Shown here piece after piece: positions 8,710-17,455 of a stretch of 64,000 nt of DNA; position 1 is the first letter of the stretch, and each line of letters begins with the position of its first letter. The notes under the pieces are model-generated. The model did not search any database and had not been told where the DNA came from. It saw only the letters and a list, made by a program, of their open reading frames with translations. The stretch comes from CBDCNH01 sp965219015 (GTDB lineage: Bacteria > Pseudomonadota > Alphaproteobacteria > Rhodobacterales > Rhodobacteraceae). The translations under genes and the position numbers were made by a program. The stretch is from contig CBDCNH010000005.1 in NCBI GenBank assembly GCA_965219015.1, positions 372,001-436,000 on the forward strand, written 5' to 3'.

Positions 8710-8878
8710 TGGGGCTCTCCCAGAGCGTCGGGCGGCCCGGTCCGCGCAGCGCGCGGGGCGTGGGCGGCCCTTCTGCGGTTGCCCCAGCCCTACGCGCCCG
8801 CGCCCGCGAGCGCAATCCGTTGACGGGGCGCCCGGCGATGATCCCCGCGTCGCGCGCAACGACCGCGTTGCGCGCACC

Positions 8879-9278
8879 GTGGCCGAGCCCGGCCCGCACG
8901 CGGCGGAGAACACGCGCCCCGGCGAGGCGGGGCGGGTCTTCGGCGAGTACTGCAACCGGGCGCGGACCCCTGAGTTCGAGGCCGTGGCGCGCGGCCTTCG
9001 GTCGGTCGCGCGCTCGCAGCTCTGGCCGAAGCCGGTCCCTTCGACGCGCTGGCGGTCGGAGGAGGACTTCCAGCCCGACGCGGAGGCCTACATGCCGGTG
9101 CCCGACCGGGATGCCGAGGGCTTGGACGCCGCGGACGGGCGATGGCGCCCGGCGCCTCGTCGGCTGTGAGGCGCGCGACGTCGAGCGCTGCGGACCGACC
9201 TTGCCGCCGATCGAAGGCCGCGGGATGCGCGCCGGCGAGAGGCTGCGCGAGGACTGGGTTCCGGTGCTGATCGGCTAG
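8879..9278 (+). pseudogene. Unrecognised coding remnant, frameshifted
   Basis: Between phaA and the epimerase gene, two plus-strand segments have the strong G/C third-position bias of real genes but lie in different frames. The first runs from a GTG at 8879 to 9169 (contains VFGEYCNRARTPEFEAVARG and PVPSTRWRSEEDFQ). The second covers roughly 9160-9278 (GCEARDVERCGPTLPP to DWVPVLIG). The simplest reading is one gene broken by a frameshift near 9160-9170 that lost its 5' end. I do not recognise the family. It could instead be an intact small ORF plus chance sequence. Confidence 0.35.
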
Positions 9279-9282
9279 TATG

Positions 9283-10116
9283 TCAGATTGCGGGCAGCGC
9301 TTCGACGATGGCCGCGAGCACCTCGTCGCCGGGGCGCGCCCACCAGTCGAGGGCGGAGAAGATCTCGACCTCGACGAGCCCCGCGTAGCCCGCCGCCTCG
9401 ACCTGCCCGCGGATGCCGGGGATGTCGACGACGCCCGCGCCCATCATGCCCCGGTCGGTCAGGAGATCGCGCGTCGGGTCGAGCCAGTCGCAGACGTGGA
9501 ACGCGAGGAGCCGGTCGCCCGCGCGCGCGATCTGCGCCGCGAGCGCCGGGTCCCACCAGACATGATAGACGTCGAGCGCGACGCCGAGCCCGGGGCCGAG
9601 CCCGGGGCCGAGCGCGTCGCAGAGGTCGAGCGCCTGGCCCAGCGTGTTCACGCAGGCGCGGTCGGCGGCGTACATCGGGTGCAGCGGCTCGATCGCGACC
9701 GGCACGCCCGTGGCGCGCGCATGCTCGAGCGTGTCGGCGAGCCCTTCGGCGACGAGGGCACGGGCGCCCGCGAGGTCGCGCGAGTCCCGCGGCAGGCCGC
9801 CCACGACCATCACGAGGCAGTCGGCGCCGAGGGCCGCCGCCTCGTCGATCGCGCGCCGGTTGTCGTCGCGCACGGCTTGCGTCAGCGCACCCGCGGCGGT
9901 GTACCAGCCGCCGCGGCAGAGGCCCGAGACGCTCAGGCCGGCGTCGCGCACGTGGCGGGCCGCGGTCGCCACGCCGGTCTCGTGCAGCTTGTCGCGCCAC
10001 GGCGAGACGCCGCCGAAGCCGTGCCGCGCCGCGCCCTCGATGGCCTCGGGCAGGCTCCACTGCCGCGACACGGTGGCGGTGTTGAGCGACAGGTCGCGCG
10101 TGGTCAGCGCCCTCAC
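9283..10116 (-). CDS. Sugar phosphate isomerase/epimerase-type TIM barrel
   Basis: The 277-residue protein belongs to the xylose-isomerase-like TIM barrel superfamily. Metal-ligand motifs are visible along the barrel: VAIEPLHPMY (Glu), LDVYHVWWDP (Asp/His), FHVCDWLDP (His/Asp) and a late VEVEIFS (Glu). It begins at a GTG overlapping the preceding stop (GTGA). Such enzymes isomerise or epimerise keto-sugars or inososes. As last gene of the TTT operon, it is one of two such barrels, which suggests two sequential isomerisation or epimerisation steps on the imported compound. The substrate is unknown. Confidence 0.85.
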   Translation of the reverse strand: MRALTTRDLSLNTATVSRQWSLPEAIEGAARHGFGGVSPWRDKLHETGVATAARHVRDAGLSVSGLCRGGWYTAAGALTQAVRDDNRRAIDEAAALGADCLVMVVGGLPRDSRDLAGARALVAEGLADTLEHARATGVPVAIEPLHPMYAADRACVNTLGQALDLCDALGPGLGPGLGVALDVYHVWWDPALAAQIARAGDRLLAFHVCDWLDPTRDLLTDRGMMGAGVVDIPGIRGQVEAAGYAGLVEVEIFSALDWWARPGDEVLAAIVEALPAI

Positions 10117-11267
10117 GCCGCCACGCCCCGTGCCGCGAAGACCGGCCGCGCCCGCGCCGCGACCGCGCCCGGATCGGCGAAGAGCCCCGCCGTGCTCGCG
10201 AGGCGCACGATGTCGGCAAGGTGCAGCGTGGAGCGCGCGCTCTCTTGCCCGCCGATCATGGTGAAGTGGTCCTGGTGGCCCATGAGGTAGGCGAGGAACA
10301 CGACGCCCGTCTTGTAGAACCGCGTCGGCGCCCGGAAGACATGCCGCGCGAGCGGCACCGTGGGGTCGAACGCCGCCCGGTACTCCGCGTCGTCGCCGCG
10401 CGCCAGGGCGCCGAGCGCCCTTGCGGCGGCTCCGGCGATGGGATCGAAGATGCCGAGGAGTGCGTCGCTGTGGCCCGCCGCGTCGCCCGCGATAAGCGCC
10501 GGATAGTTGAAGTCGTCGCCGGTATACATCCGCACCCCCTGCGGCAGGCGGCGGCGCATCGCGATCTCCTTCTCGGCCGAAAGGAGGCTGATCTTGATCC
10601 CGTCGACCTGCGCGGCGTTGTCGCCGATCACCCCGAGGCAGGTCTCCATCGCCGCCGCGTGATCGGCGCTCCCCCAGTAGCCTGCCAAGGCGGGGTCGAA
10701 CATCTCGCCGAGCCAATGCAGGATCGCGGGCCGCCGGAGCCCGCCGAGCACGCGGGCGTAGACCGCCGCGTAATCGTCCGGGCCCCGCGCCGCGCGCACC
10801 AGCGCCCGGCTCGCCATCAGGATCACCCGGCTCCCGGTCGCCTCGACCGCCTCGCACTGCGTCTCGTAGGCGCCCGCGATGGCGTCGAGCGTGTGCTGCG
10901 CGTCCGGCGCGAGGTGGTCGCTGCCCGCCCCGCTCGCGATCAGCGCGCCTCCGGGTGCCGCCGCCAAGCTGCGGCGGATGAGCTCGAGCGAGGCTGGCCA
11001 GTCGAGCCCCATGCCGCGCTGCGCGGTGTCCATCGCCTCGGCGACGCCGAACCCGAGCGACCAGAGATGCTGGCGGAACGCGAGGGTGCGGTCCCAGTCG
11101 ATGGCGCCGCCCGCGCCGGGATCGACCGGCGAGGCGGGGTCGGCCACGACATGCGCCGCGGCATAGGCGACGCGCGTCCAGCCCGACGAGGGCACGGGCG
11201 CGGGGCCCGCGGCGAGCGTCACGCGCTCGGTGCCGCCGCCGGCCGCGGGCAGGGTCAGCGCCGCCAT
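10113..11267 (-). CDS. DUF993 (dihydrodipicolinate synthase-like) protein
   Basis: The 384-residue protein fits the DUF993 family, class I aldolase-like TIM barrels distantly related to DapA. Supporting segments are WSLGFGVAEAMDTAQRGMGLDW near residue 70-90, ILHWLGEMFDPALAGYWG near 180, and VDGIKISLLSAEKEI near 220, where the Lys in DGIKIS is positioned like the Schiff-base lysine of the superfamily. A retro-aldol cleavage of an oxidised sugar is a reasonable inference. It follows the oxidoreductase gene after a single base and overlaps the next gene by 4 bases. Confidence 0.85.
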   Translation of the reverse strand: MAALTLPAAGGGTERVTLAAGPAPVPSSGWTRVAYAAAHVVADPASPVDPGAGGAIDWDRTLAFRQHLWSLGFGVAEAMDTAQRGMGLDWPASLELIRRSLAAAPGGALIASGAGSDHLAPDAQHTLDAIAGAYETQCEAVEATGSRVILMASRALVRAARGPDDYAAVYARVLGGLRRPAILHWLGEMFDPALAGYWGSADHAAAMETCLGVIGDNAAQVDGIKISLLSAEKEIAMRRRLPQGVRMYTGDDFNYPALIAGDAAGHSDALLGIFDPIAGAAARALGALARGDDAEYRAAFDPTVPLARHVFRAPTRFYKTGVVFLAYLMGHQDHFTMIGGQESARSTLHLADIVRLASTAGLFADPGAVAARARPVFAARGVAA

Positions 11268-11268
11268 C

Positions 11269-12420
11269 TCAAAGCTCCAGCGCCGGCACGTCGAGCCAGC
11301 GCCGCTCGCGCCACGAGCGGTGCCCGAGCTCGGCGAGCTGCACCCCCTTCGCGCCCTCGGCGAGCGTGTAGGACCACGGCCCGTCCTCGGCGACGTGGCG
11401 CAGGAACGCCTCCCACTGCACCTTGAAGCCGTTGTCGAAGACCTGGTTGTCGGGCACCTCGGACCAGCCCTCGAAGAAGTCGAGCGTCTGCGGGACGTCG
11501 GGGTTCCAGACCGGCTTCGGCGTGGTGACGCGGGACTGGCTCCGGCAGCGGTGCAGCCCTGCCACGGCGCTGCCGAGCGTGCCGTCGACGTGGAAGGTCA
11601 CGAGATCGTCGCGCCGGACCCGCGTGGCCCAGCTCGAGTTGATCTGCGCGACGATGCCGCCCTCGAGCTCGAAGGTCGCGTAGGCCGCGTCGTCGGCGTC
11701 GGCGTCGTACCGGCGGCCTGCTTCGTCCCAGCGTTCGGGAATGTGCGTGGCGCCGAGGCAGCTCACGGCCTTCACGGGTGCGATCACGTTGTCGAGCACG
11801 TAGCGCCAGTGGCAGAGCATGTCGGAGATGATGCCGCCGCCGTCGCGCCGGCGGTAGTTCCACGACGGGCGCTGGGCGGGCAGCCAGTCGCCCTCGAACA
11901 CCCAGTAGCCGAACTCGCCCCGCACGCTGAGGATGCGCCCGAAGAAGCCCGCGTCGCGCAGGCGCTTCAGCTTTTGCAGGCCCGGCAGGTCGAGCTTGTC
12001 GTGGACGATGCCGTTCTTCACCCCGGCCGCGCGGGCGTGGCGCGCGATGGCGATGGCGTCCTCGAGGCTCTCGGAGACCGGCTTCTCGCAATAGACGTGC
12101 TTGCCCGCGTCGATGGCGCGGCGAAGGAGGCCCGGACGCATCGCGGTCGAGGCGGCGTCGAAGAACACCGTGTCGGCGGGATCGGCGAGGGCCGCGTCGA
12201 GGTCGGTCGTGTGGCGCTCGACGCCGTGGGCACGGGCGAGCTCTGCCACCCGGCCCGCGTCGCGGCCGACGAGGATCGGGTCGGGGACGAGGCGGCTGCC
12301 GTCGCGGAGGCGCAGCCCGCCCGCGTCGCGGATCGCGAGGACCGAGCGGACGAGGTGCTGGTTCATCCCCATGCGGCCGGTGACGCCGTGCATGATGATG
12401 CCGATGCGCGTGTCGGTCAT
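11269..12420 (-). CDS. Gfo/Idh/MocA family oxidoreductase
   Basis: The 383-residue NAD(P)-dependent dehydrogenase has a Rossmann start (RIGIIMHGVTGRMG), the family motif CEKPVSES at 111-118 and a C-terminal substrate domain with ISDMLCHWRYVLD containing the usual catalytic His. These enzymes oxidise a sugar or inositol hydroxyl to a ketone, or the reverse. With the two epimerase barrels and DUF993 it forms a classic oxidise, isomerise, cleave set. The ATG at 12420 was chosen because homology begins at MTDTRIGI. A 40-base gap separates it from the upstream epimerase. Confidence 0.9.
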   Translation of the reverse strand: MTDTRIGIIMHGVTGRMGMNQHLVRSVLAIRDAGGLRLRDGSRLVPDPILVGRDAGRVAELARAHGVERHTTDLDAALADPADTVFFDAASTAMRPGLLRRAIDAGKHVYCEKPVSESLEDAIAIARHARAAGVKNGIVHDKLDLPGLQKLKRLRDAGFFGRILSVRGEFGYWVFEGDWLPAQRPSWNYRRRDGGGIISDMLCHWRYVLDNVIAPVKAVSCLGATHIPERWDEAGRRYDADADDAAYATFELEGGIVAQINSSWATRVRRDDLVTFHVDGTLGSAVAGLHRCRSQSRVTTPKPVWNPDVPQTLDFFEGWSEVPDNQVFDNGFKVQWEAFLRHVAEDGPWSYTLAEGAKGVQLAELGHRSWRERRWLDVPALEL

Positions 12421-12460
12421 GGATGTCCTTTCAGGCTGACGGGATGCGGTGAGGCCGGGG

Positions 12461-13285
12461 TCATGCGGATGCGCCCCAGCCGGCGCGGACGGTGGCCACG
12501 CCGATCTCGAAGGTCTGCCGCGCGGTGCCGGCGAGGACGAAGGGCTCGATCCCCATCGGATGCGGCCAGGCGGCCGCGCGGACCGCGCCGAGGATGTCGG
12601 GGAACGGGTCGTCGCCGGTGCCGGGCGCGCCGCGCGCGGTGTCGTTGAGGTGGACATGCGACACGAGGCCGGTCGGCAGCCAGCGTGCGACGAGATCGGC
12701 GACCGGCGGCTCGGTGCGGCCGGCGGCGGAGGTGTCGATCATGGTGCGGAACGCGGGGTGGCCGACCGCCTCGACCAGCGCCGCAGCTTCGGCCAGCGTG
12801 TTCACGAGCGGCGTCTCGCCGCGCGCGAGGGGCTCGATGCAGTAGGTGACGCCCGCGGCCCCCGCGGCCTCGGCGAGCGGCGCGAAGAACGCGGGGAGCC
12901 GCGCCGCGGCCGCCTCCGGGTCGGCCGCCTGGCGCTGCGCGGGCGAGCCGTGGACGAGGACGCGCGCGCCAAGCCCGGCGGCGAGGTCGATGAGGCCGCG
13001 CAGGACGTCCGCGGTCGCGGGCATCCGCGCGGGATCGGCGATGGAGGCCTCGGGATACGCGGTCAGGAGCCAGTGCAGGCCGGTGACGCGCATCCCCTCG
13101 TCCTCGATCTCGGCGCGGATCGCGGCCATCTCCCGCGCGCCGAGCCGGTGCGGCGCGTCGCCGAGCGTGCCCGGCGCGAGCTCGAGCCCGACGGCGCCAA
13201 GCTCGCGGGCAATGCGCGCCTGGTCGCCGAGGCGCGGATGCTCGACGGCGAGGAGCTCGTTGCAGAGCGTGACCTCGGGCCTCAT
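12461..13285 (-). CDS. Sugar phosphate isomerase/epimerase-type TIM barrel (second)
   Basis: The 274-residue xylose-isomerase-like barrel is distinct from the one at 9283. Metal ligands are suggested by YCIEPLARGETP (Glu), MIDTSAAGRTE (Asp), SHVHLNDTARGAPG (His/Asp) and MGIEPFV (Glu). The segment VHLNDTARGAPGTGDDPF is typical of inosose or 3-keto-sugar isomerases. The ATG overlaps the TetR stop (ATGA), so it is translationally coupled within the operon. Confidence 0.87.
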   Translation of the reverse strand: MRPEVTLCNELLAVEHPRLGDQARIARELGAVGLELAPGTLGDAPHRLGAREMAAIRAEIEDEGMRVTGLHWLLTAYPEASIADPARMPATADVLRGLIDLAAGLGARVLVHGSPAQRQAADPEAAAARLPAFFAPLAEAAGAAGVTYCIEPLARGETPLVNTLAEAAALVEAVGHPAFRTMIDTSAAGRTEPPVADLVARWLPTGLVSHVHLNDTARGAPGTGDDPFPDILGAVRAAAWPHPMGIEPFVLAGTARQTFEIGVATVRAGWGASA

Positions 13286-13926
13286 GCGCGCGGGTCCGTG
13301 AGCCAGGCGAGGACCATGTCCGCCGCGACGCGCTTGCGGTCGGCGCGCCAGGCCGGATCGTCCACGCTGCGGTCGAAGACCGATCGCAACGTCCAGCGGT
13401 TCGAGACCGGGAAGTAGCACAGCGACGCGATGGTGATGTAGAGGTCGACCGGATCGACGCCGCGGCGGAACGCGCCCGCCGCCACGCCGCGCTCGAGGAC
13501 GGAGCCGAGTTCGACGACGAGGTGCGACTGGATCTCCGCCACGTCGCCGATGCCAGCGATGGTCGAGCCGCCGCGCAGGTTCTCGGTGTTGAGCATCGAC
13601 ACGAACCACGGCTTCTCGATGAAATGGTCGAGCGTGAAGTCGATGAGCGCACGGATCGCCGCGGCGGGCGCGAGGTCGGCGAGGCGCAGCGTCCGCTCGG
13701 CCTCGCGGATCTGCACGTAGGCCTCGCGGAGGGCGGCGGCGTAGAGCCCGTCCTTGTCGCCGAAGTAGCTGTAGATCATCGGCTTCGACATGCCGGAGGC
13801 GAGCGCGATGCGGTCGATGCGCGCGCCGGCGTGGCCGTGCTCGGCGAACTCGTCGAGCGCCGCTGCCAGGATGTCGGCGCGCGCGGCCCCGGCGTCGTGG
13901 CGCCGGACGGAGGGGCGCGTGCTCAC
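13282..13926 (-). CDS. TetR family transcriptional regulator
   Basis: The 214-residue protein has an N-terminal TetR helix-turn-helix at about residues 15-60 (ILAAALDEFAEHGHAGARID and ASGMSKPMIYSYFGDKDGLY). The variable helical C-terminus resembles the TetR_C domain of RutR-like repressors. It starts at a GTG overlapping the tctA stop and its stop overlaps the next ATG, so it sits in the middle of the operon. The likely target is the palindromic site upstream of tctC, giving autoregulation with a pathway compound as inducer. This is inference. Confidence 0.9.
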   Translation of the reverse strand: MSTRPSVRRHDAGAARADILAAALDEFAEHGHAGARIDRIALASGMSKPMIYSYFGDKDGLYAAALREAYVQIREAERTLRLADLAPAAAIRALIDFTLDHFIEKPWFVSMLNTENLRGGSTIAGIGDVAEIQSHLVVELGSVLERGVAAGAFRRGVDPVDLYITIASLCYFPVSNRWTLRSVFDRSVDDPAWRADRKRVAADMVLAWLTDPRA

Positions 13927-15431
13927 GAGCGGAACGGGCTCAGCCGCGCGAGGCCGCGGCGGACGGGCGGCACCGCCATCAGGACGGAGACCAGGATCAG
14001 CGCCGCGAACGCCGCCGAGATCGGGCGGGTGAAGAACGGCGCGAGGTCGCCGTCCGACAGGATGAGCCCGCGCCGGAGCGACTTGTCGAGGAGGTCGCCG
14101 AGGATGATGCCGAGGACGAGCGGCGCGACAGGATAGCGCATCTGCCGCATCGCGAAGCCGAGGAGCCCGAACGCCACCATCACCCAGATGTCGAAGATGC
14201 GCTGCGTGAGCGCATAGGGCCCGATGACGCAGAGCGTGAACACGACCGGCATGAGCCAGGCGCGGGGCACGCGGAGCACCTGGATGAAGAGCGGCGTCAG
14301 CGCGAGCCCGAACACGGCGATGGCGAGCGTGGCGAGGACAAGCATCGCGGCGACGGAGTAGATGAACGTCGGCGCCTCGATCATGATCATCGGGCCGGGG
14401 CGGACGCCGTGGATGAAGAGCGCCGCGATCAGCACCGCCGCGGGCGCCGAGCCCGGCACCGCGAGCGTCAGCGCCGGGATGAGCGCGCCCGGCACGACGG
14501 CGGAGTTGCCGGTCTCGGCGGCCGTCAGCCCCTCGGTGCTGCCCTTGCCGAAGCGGTCGCGCTCGGGCGAGCTGCGCCGGGCCGCGGCATAGCTTGCCCA
14601 GGCGCCGATGTCCTCGCCGACGCCGGGGATGATCCCGACGATGGTGCCGATGACGCCCGAGCGCAGGATGGTGACGCGGTAGCGCCAGAGCTCGGCGAGC
14701 CGCGGCAGCGTCCGCATGCCGTCGGTCGCGCCGCGCGCCATCACCGGCACCGGCCGCAGCATGACGCTCAGCACCTCGGCGAACCCGAACGCGCCGACCA
14801 TCGCCGGAATGAGCCCGATGCCGCCGTTGAGCGCGTCCCAGCCGCCGGTCAGGCGGATGTGGGAATGGATGCCGTCGGAGCCGATCATCGCGACGGCAAG
14901 GCCGAGGATGCCCGCGATGTAGCCCTTCAGCGGCGCCGAGCCGCCGGTGAGCTGGCCCGAGATCACCACGCCGAAGAGCGCCAGCCAGAAGAACTCGTAC
15001 GATCCGAAGCGCAGCGCCACCTCCGCGAGGGGCGGCGCGAGGAGGACGAGGAGCACGATGCCGACGAGCGTGCCGAGCGCGGAGCCCGCGGTCGCGAGGC
15101 CCATCGCCTGTCCCGCGCGGCCGGCCTGCGCGAGCGGGAAGCCGTCGAGCGCAGTGGCGGCGCTCGCGGGCGTGCCGGGGATGTTGAGCAGGATTGCGCT
15201 CCGCGATCCACCGTAGATCGCGCCCACGTACATGCAGAGGAGCACGAGCACCGCCGCGTCGCGGTCCATCGTGTAGGTCAACGTCGTCAGGAGCGCCACG
15301 CCCATCGTCGCGGTGAGGCCCGGCAGCGCGCCGACGAAGATGCCGAGCAGCGTCGCCCAGGTCACGTGAACGAACGTCATCGGCGTCATCAGCGCCCAGA
15401 GCGCGGCCCCGAACTCGGCGAGTGCCGTCAC
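13923..15431 (-). CDS. tctA: Tripartite tricarboxylate transporter large permease TctA
   Basis: The 502-residue, highly hydrophobic protein has the TctA signature GALPGLTATMGVALL near residue 37 and its repeat-like partner GIIPGVGEDIGAWASYA near 250. These are the two conserved Pro/Gly loops of the transport core. About ten to twelve transmembrane segments are expected. It works with TctB and the periplasmic TctC to import an organic acid or related solute using an ion gradient. The start is a GTG overlapping the tctB stop. Confidence 0.95.
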   Translation of the reverse strand: MTALAEFGAALWALMTPMTFVHVTWATLLGIFVGALPGLTATMGVALLTTLTYTMDRDAAVLVLLCMYVGAIYGGSRSAILLNIPGTPASAATALDGFPLAQAGRAGQAMGLATAGSALGTLVGIVLLVLLAPPLAEVALRFGSYEFFWLALFGVVISGQLTGGSAPLKGYIAGILGLAVAMIGSDGIHSHIRLTGGWDALNGGIGLIPAMVGAFGFAEVLSVMLRPVPVMARGATDGMRTLPRLAELWRYRVTILRSGVIGTIVGIIPGVGEDIGAWASYAAARRSSPERDRFGKGSTEGLTAAETGNSAVVPGALIPALTLAVPGSAPAAVLIAALFIHGVRPGPMIMIEAPTFIYSVAAMLVLATLAIAVFGLALTPLFIQVLRVPRAWLMPVVFTLCVIGPYALTQRIFDIWVMVAFGLLGFAMRQMRYPVAPLVLGIILGDLLDKSLRRGLILSDGDLAPFFTRPISAAFAALILVSVLMAVPPVRRGLARLSPFRS

Positions 15432-15886
15432 GGCAGGCGCACGAGGAAGGCGTAGCGGAAGAGCGCGCCGATCGCGGCGGCGGCGGCGATCCCGAACCCC
15501 ACGGCGAAGAACGTTCGGCGGGGCAGGGGGCTGCGGTCGAACGCGAGGATGAAGCCCGCGACGTAGACGGCGGTCGCGGCATAGAACGGCACGCGGCCGA
15601 CGAGGACGAGCGCGTAGACGGCGCTCCAGGCAAGGGCGACGCCCGCGTCGCGCCAGGAGCCGCGCTCGGCGGGCTCGTCGGGGTCGCGCGCGCCGAGGAA
15701 GAGCAGGAGGGCGCAGAGGGCGAGCACCGCGCCGAGGATCATCGGCAGGAGCCCGGGGATCGAGGCGGGATGGATGTGCCGCGCCTCGAGCCGGTCCATC
15801 GTGTAGCCCGCGCGCAGGAGTGCCAGGCCGAGTGCGGCGAGGGCCAGGGCCGTGACGCGGTCGGCGCGGGCGGTGTCCAGGCGCAT
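15428..15886 (-). CDS. tctB: Tripartite tricarboxylate transporter small permease TctB
   Basis: The 152-residue protein has four predicted transmembrane helices and the N-terminal family segment ARHIHPASIPGLLPMILGAV, typical of TctB (PFPxxPG-like loop). It is the small membrane subunit of the TTT system and overlaps tctA by 4 bases. The ATG at 15886 follows a 61-base gap after tctC. Confidence 0.9.
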   Translation of the reverse strand: MRLDTARADRVTALALAALGLALLRAGYTMDRLEARHIHPASIPGLLPMILGAVLALCALLLFLGARDPDEPAERGSWRDAGVALAWSAVYALVLVGRVPFYAATAVYVAGFILAFDRSPLPRRTFFAVGFGIAAAAAIGALFRYAFLVRLP

Positions 15887-15947
15887 CAGGGAGCCTCGAA
15901 TAGGTGTCAGGGAGCGCGGCGCCGGGGGTGCGGCGCCGCGCGGAGGA

Positions 15948-16967
15948 TCACGACTTCGGGCAGTCGATGCCGATGGTCGAGGGGGCGACGACGGCCTCGC
16001 CGCGGGTGACGCGGGCGCAGGCCTCGGCGATCACGACCGGCATCGCCTTCTCGAGCGCGGCCTGTCCCGCCGCGGGCGCGAAGACCGCGCCGCGGTCGGT
16101 GGCGTAGGTCTTGAGGTCGGTTGAGGTCGCCACGTCCTCGTTCCAGATCTTTTCCACCGTCGCGTAGACCTCCGGCGGCGCTCCGGTCGGGATCAGGATG
16201 CCGAAGTAGTCGGGTGCGACCTTGAAGTCCGGCAGCGTGTCGGTGATCGGCGGGATCGGGTCGATGCCCTCGATGACGAGCGGCTGGTCCGAAAGCACGG
16301 CAAGCGCGCGAAGCCGTCCGGCGCGGATCATCTCGCTCTGCTCGACCGCGAGCTGCGTCGTCGCCGCGACCTCGCCGCTCGCCGCCGCCATGACCGCGGG
16401 CGCGCCGCCGTCGTAGGTGACCATGCGGGCCGCGAGCGGTCCTTCGACGGCCTCGCCGATCGAGGCCAGCGCCATGCCGCCCGAGGAGTTGATCCCGGCC
16501 GTGCCGATCGTCACGCCTTCGGCTTGCATCGCCTGCAGCAGGCTCGCGAAGTCGGTGTAGGGGCTGTCGGCGTTGACGCTGACGACGGCGACGTTGGCCA
16601 CGCTGAGGTAGATCGCGTAGTCCTCGATGGAGGTATCCTTGACGAGGCCCGTGACGGCGTAGGTCGCGTTGTTCGCGACCGCGTTGGCCGTCCATGTGTA
16701 GCCGTCGCGGGGCGCGTCGAGCGCCGCCTTGGTGCCGATCGAGCCCGAGGCGCCGGGCTGGTTCACCACCACGACGTCGGTCCCGAGCGCCTCAGCGAGG
16801 ATCGGCGCCACGACGCGCGTCACCTGGTCGGTCGACCCGCCGGCCGACCACGGCACGATGATGTTGATCGGCCTGTCCGGCTGCCAGGCCAGATCGGCCG
16901 CGACGGCGAGCTTCGGCAGCGCCGCCGCCAGTCCGACGGCCGCCAGCCGCATGAGCATCGAAGTCAT
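15948..16967 (-). CDS. tctC: Tripartite tricarboxylate transporter substrate-binding protein TctC
   Basis: The 339-residue periplasmic receptor has a Sec signal peptide (MLMRLAAVGLAAALPKLAVA, cleavage near residue 24). The Bug-family core follows: INIIVPWSAGGSTDQVTRVV, then VVVNQPGASGSIGT, where the loops after beta-1 bind the ligand carboxylate. It delivers substrate to TctA/TctB. GGGAGGAC lies 8 bases before the ATG. It is first in the operon, with a palindromic operator candidate immediately upstream. Family ligands are usually carboxylates, so the operon substrate may be a sugar acid rather than a neutral sugar. Confidence 0.93.
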   Translation of the reverse strand: MTSMLMRLAAVGLAAALPKLAVAADLAWQPDRPINIIVPWSAGGSTDQVTRVVAPILAEALGTDVVVVNQPGASGSIGTKAALDAPRDGYTWTANAVANNATYAVTGLVKDTSIEDYAIYLSVANVAVVSVNADSPYTDFASLLQAMQAEGVTIGTAGINSSGGMALASIGEAVEGPLAARMVTYDGGAPAVMAAASGEVAATTQLAVEQSEMIRAGRLRALAVLSDQPLVIEGIDPIPPITDTLPDFKVAPDYFGILIPTGAPPEVYATVEKIWNEDVATSTDLKTYATDRGAVFAPAAGQAALEKAMPVVIAEACARVTRGEAVVAPSTIGIDCPKS

Positions 16968-16987
16968 TTTGCGTCCTCCCATGTTTC

Positions 16988-17001
16988 CTACCATTCGGTA
17001 G
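16988..17001. promoter_or_regulatory. Inverted-repeat operator candidate before tctC
   Basis: CTACCATTCGGTAG is a perfect 5-bp inverted repeat around a 4-base spacer, 21-34 bases upstream of the tctC ATG, so it would overlap the transcription start region. A second, wider symmetry (CCATT...AATGG) covers the same place. The arrangement is typical of TetR operators, and a TetR gene lies in the operon. The core ACCATTCGGT differs at one base from a site before the CoxLMS-like operon near 38367. Confidence 0.55.
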
Positions 17002-17162
17002 TAATGGAAGGCCCGCGTCAAGTCCGATGTTTGTGGCCTTCTGCGCGCCGACGACCGCCGCGGCGGCTTTCGTCGCGGGCTGCGGAACCGCGAGCCCTGT
17101 GACAGCTTGTCTCGGCTGGAGCCGGGCCGTCTTTTCGGACCGGCGTGGCCAGTGGGGACATC

Positions 17163-17420
17163 ATGGGCATCATCTGGACGATCATCATCGGGTTCGTCGC
17201 CGGCATCATCGCGAAGTTCGTGACGCCGGGTCGCAACGAGCCCTCGGGCTTCATCCTGACGACGATCCTCGGCATCGTCGGGGCGTTCGTCGCGACCTTC
17301 ATCGGCCGAAGCCTCGGCTGGTACGGCCAGAACGACGGCGCGGGGCTGATCGGCGCGGTCGTGGGCGCGATCATCGTCCTCCTCATCTGGGGTGCCGTGG
17401 CACGCCGCCGCGGCGCCTGA
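17163..17420 (+). CDS. GlsB/YeaQ/YmgE family stress-response membrane protein
   Basis: The 85-residue protein has three hydrophobic segments with the family pattern: GIIWTIIIGFVAGIIAKF, then PSGFILTTILGIVGAFVATF and GLIGAVVGAIIVLLIWG. Charged, glycine-rich loops follow each segment. Members are small inner-membrane proteins of the transglycosylase-associated (Transgly_assoc) family, often induced by general stress; the mechanism is unknown. The ATG at 17163 follows a GGGGAC ribosome binding site. A GTG at 17145 would add six residues. Confidence 0.88.
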   Translation: MGIIWTIIIGFVAGIIAKFVTPGRNEPSGFILTTILGIVGAFVATFIGRSLGWYGQNDGAGLIGAVVGAIIVLLIWGAVARRRGA

Positions 17421-17455
17421 CGGCCTTTCTTGCAAGCAGTACAAAGGACAGTCTC

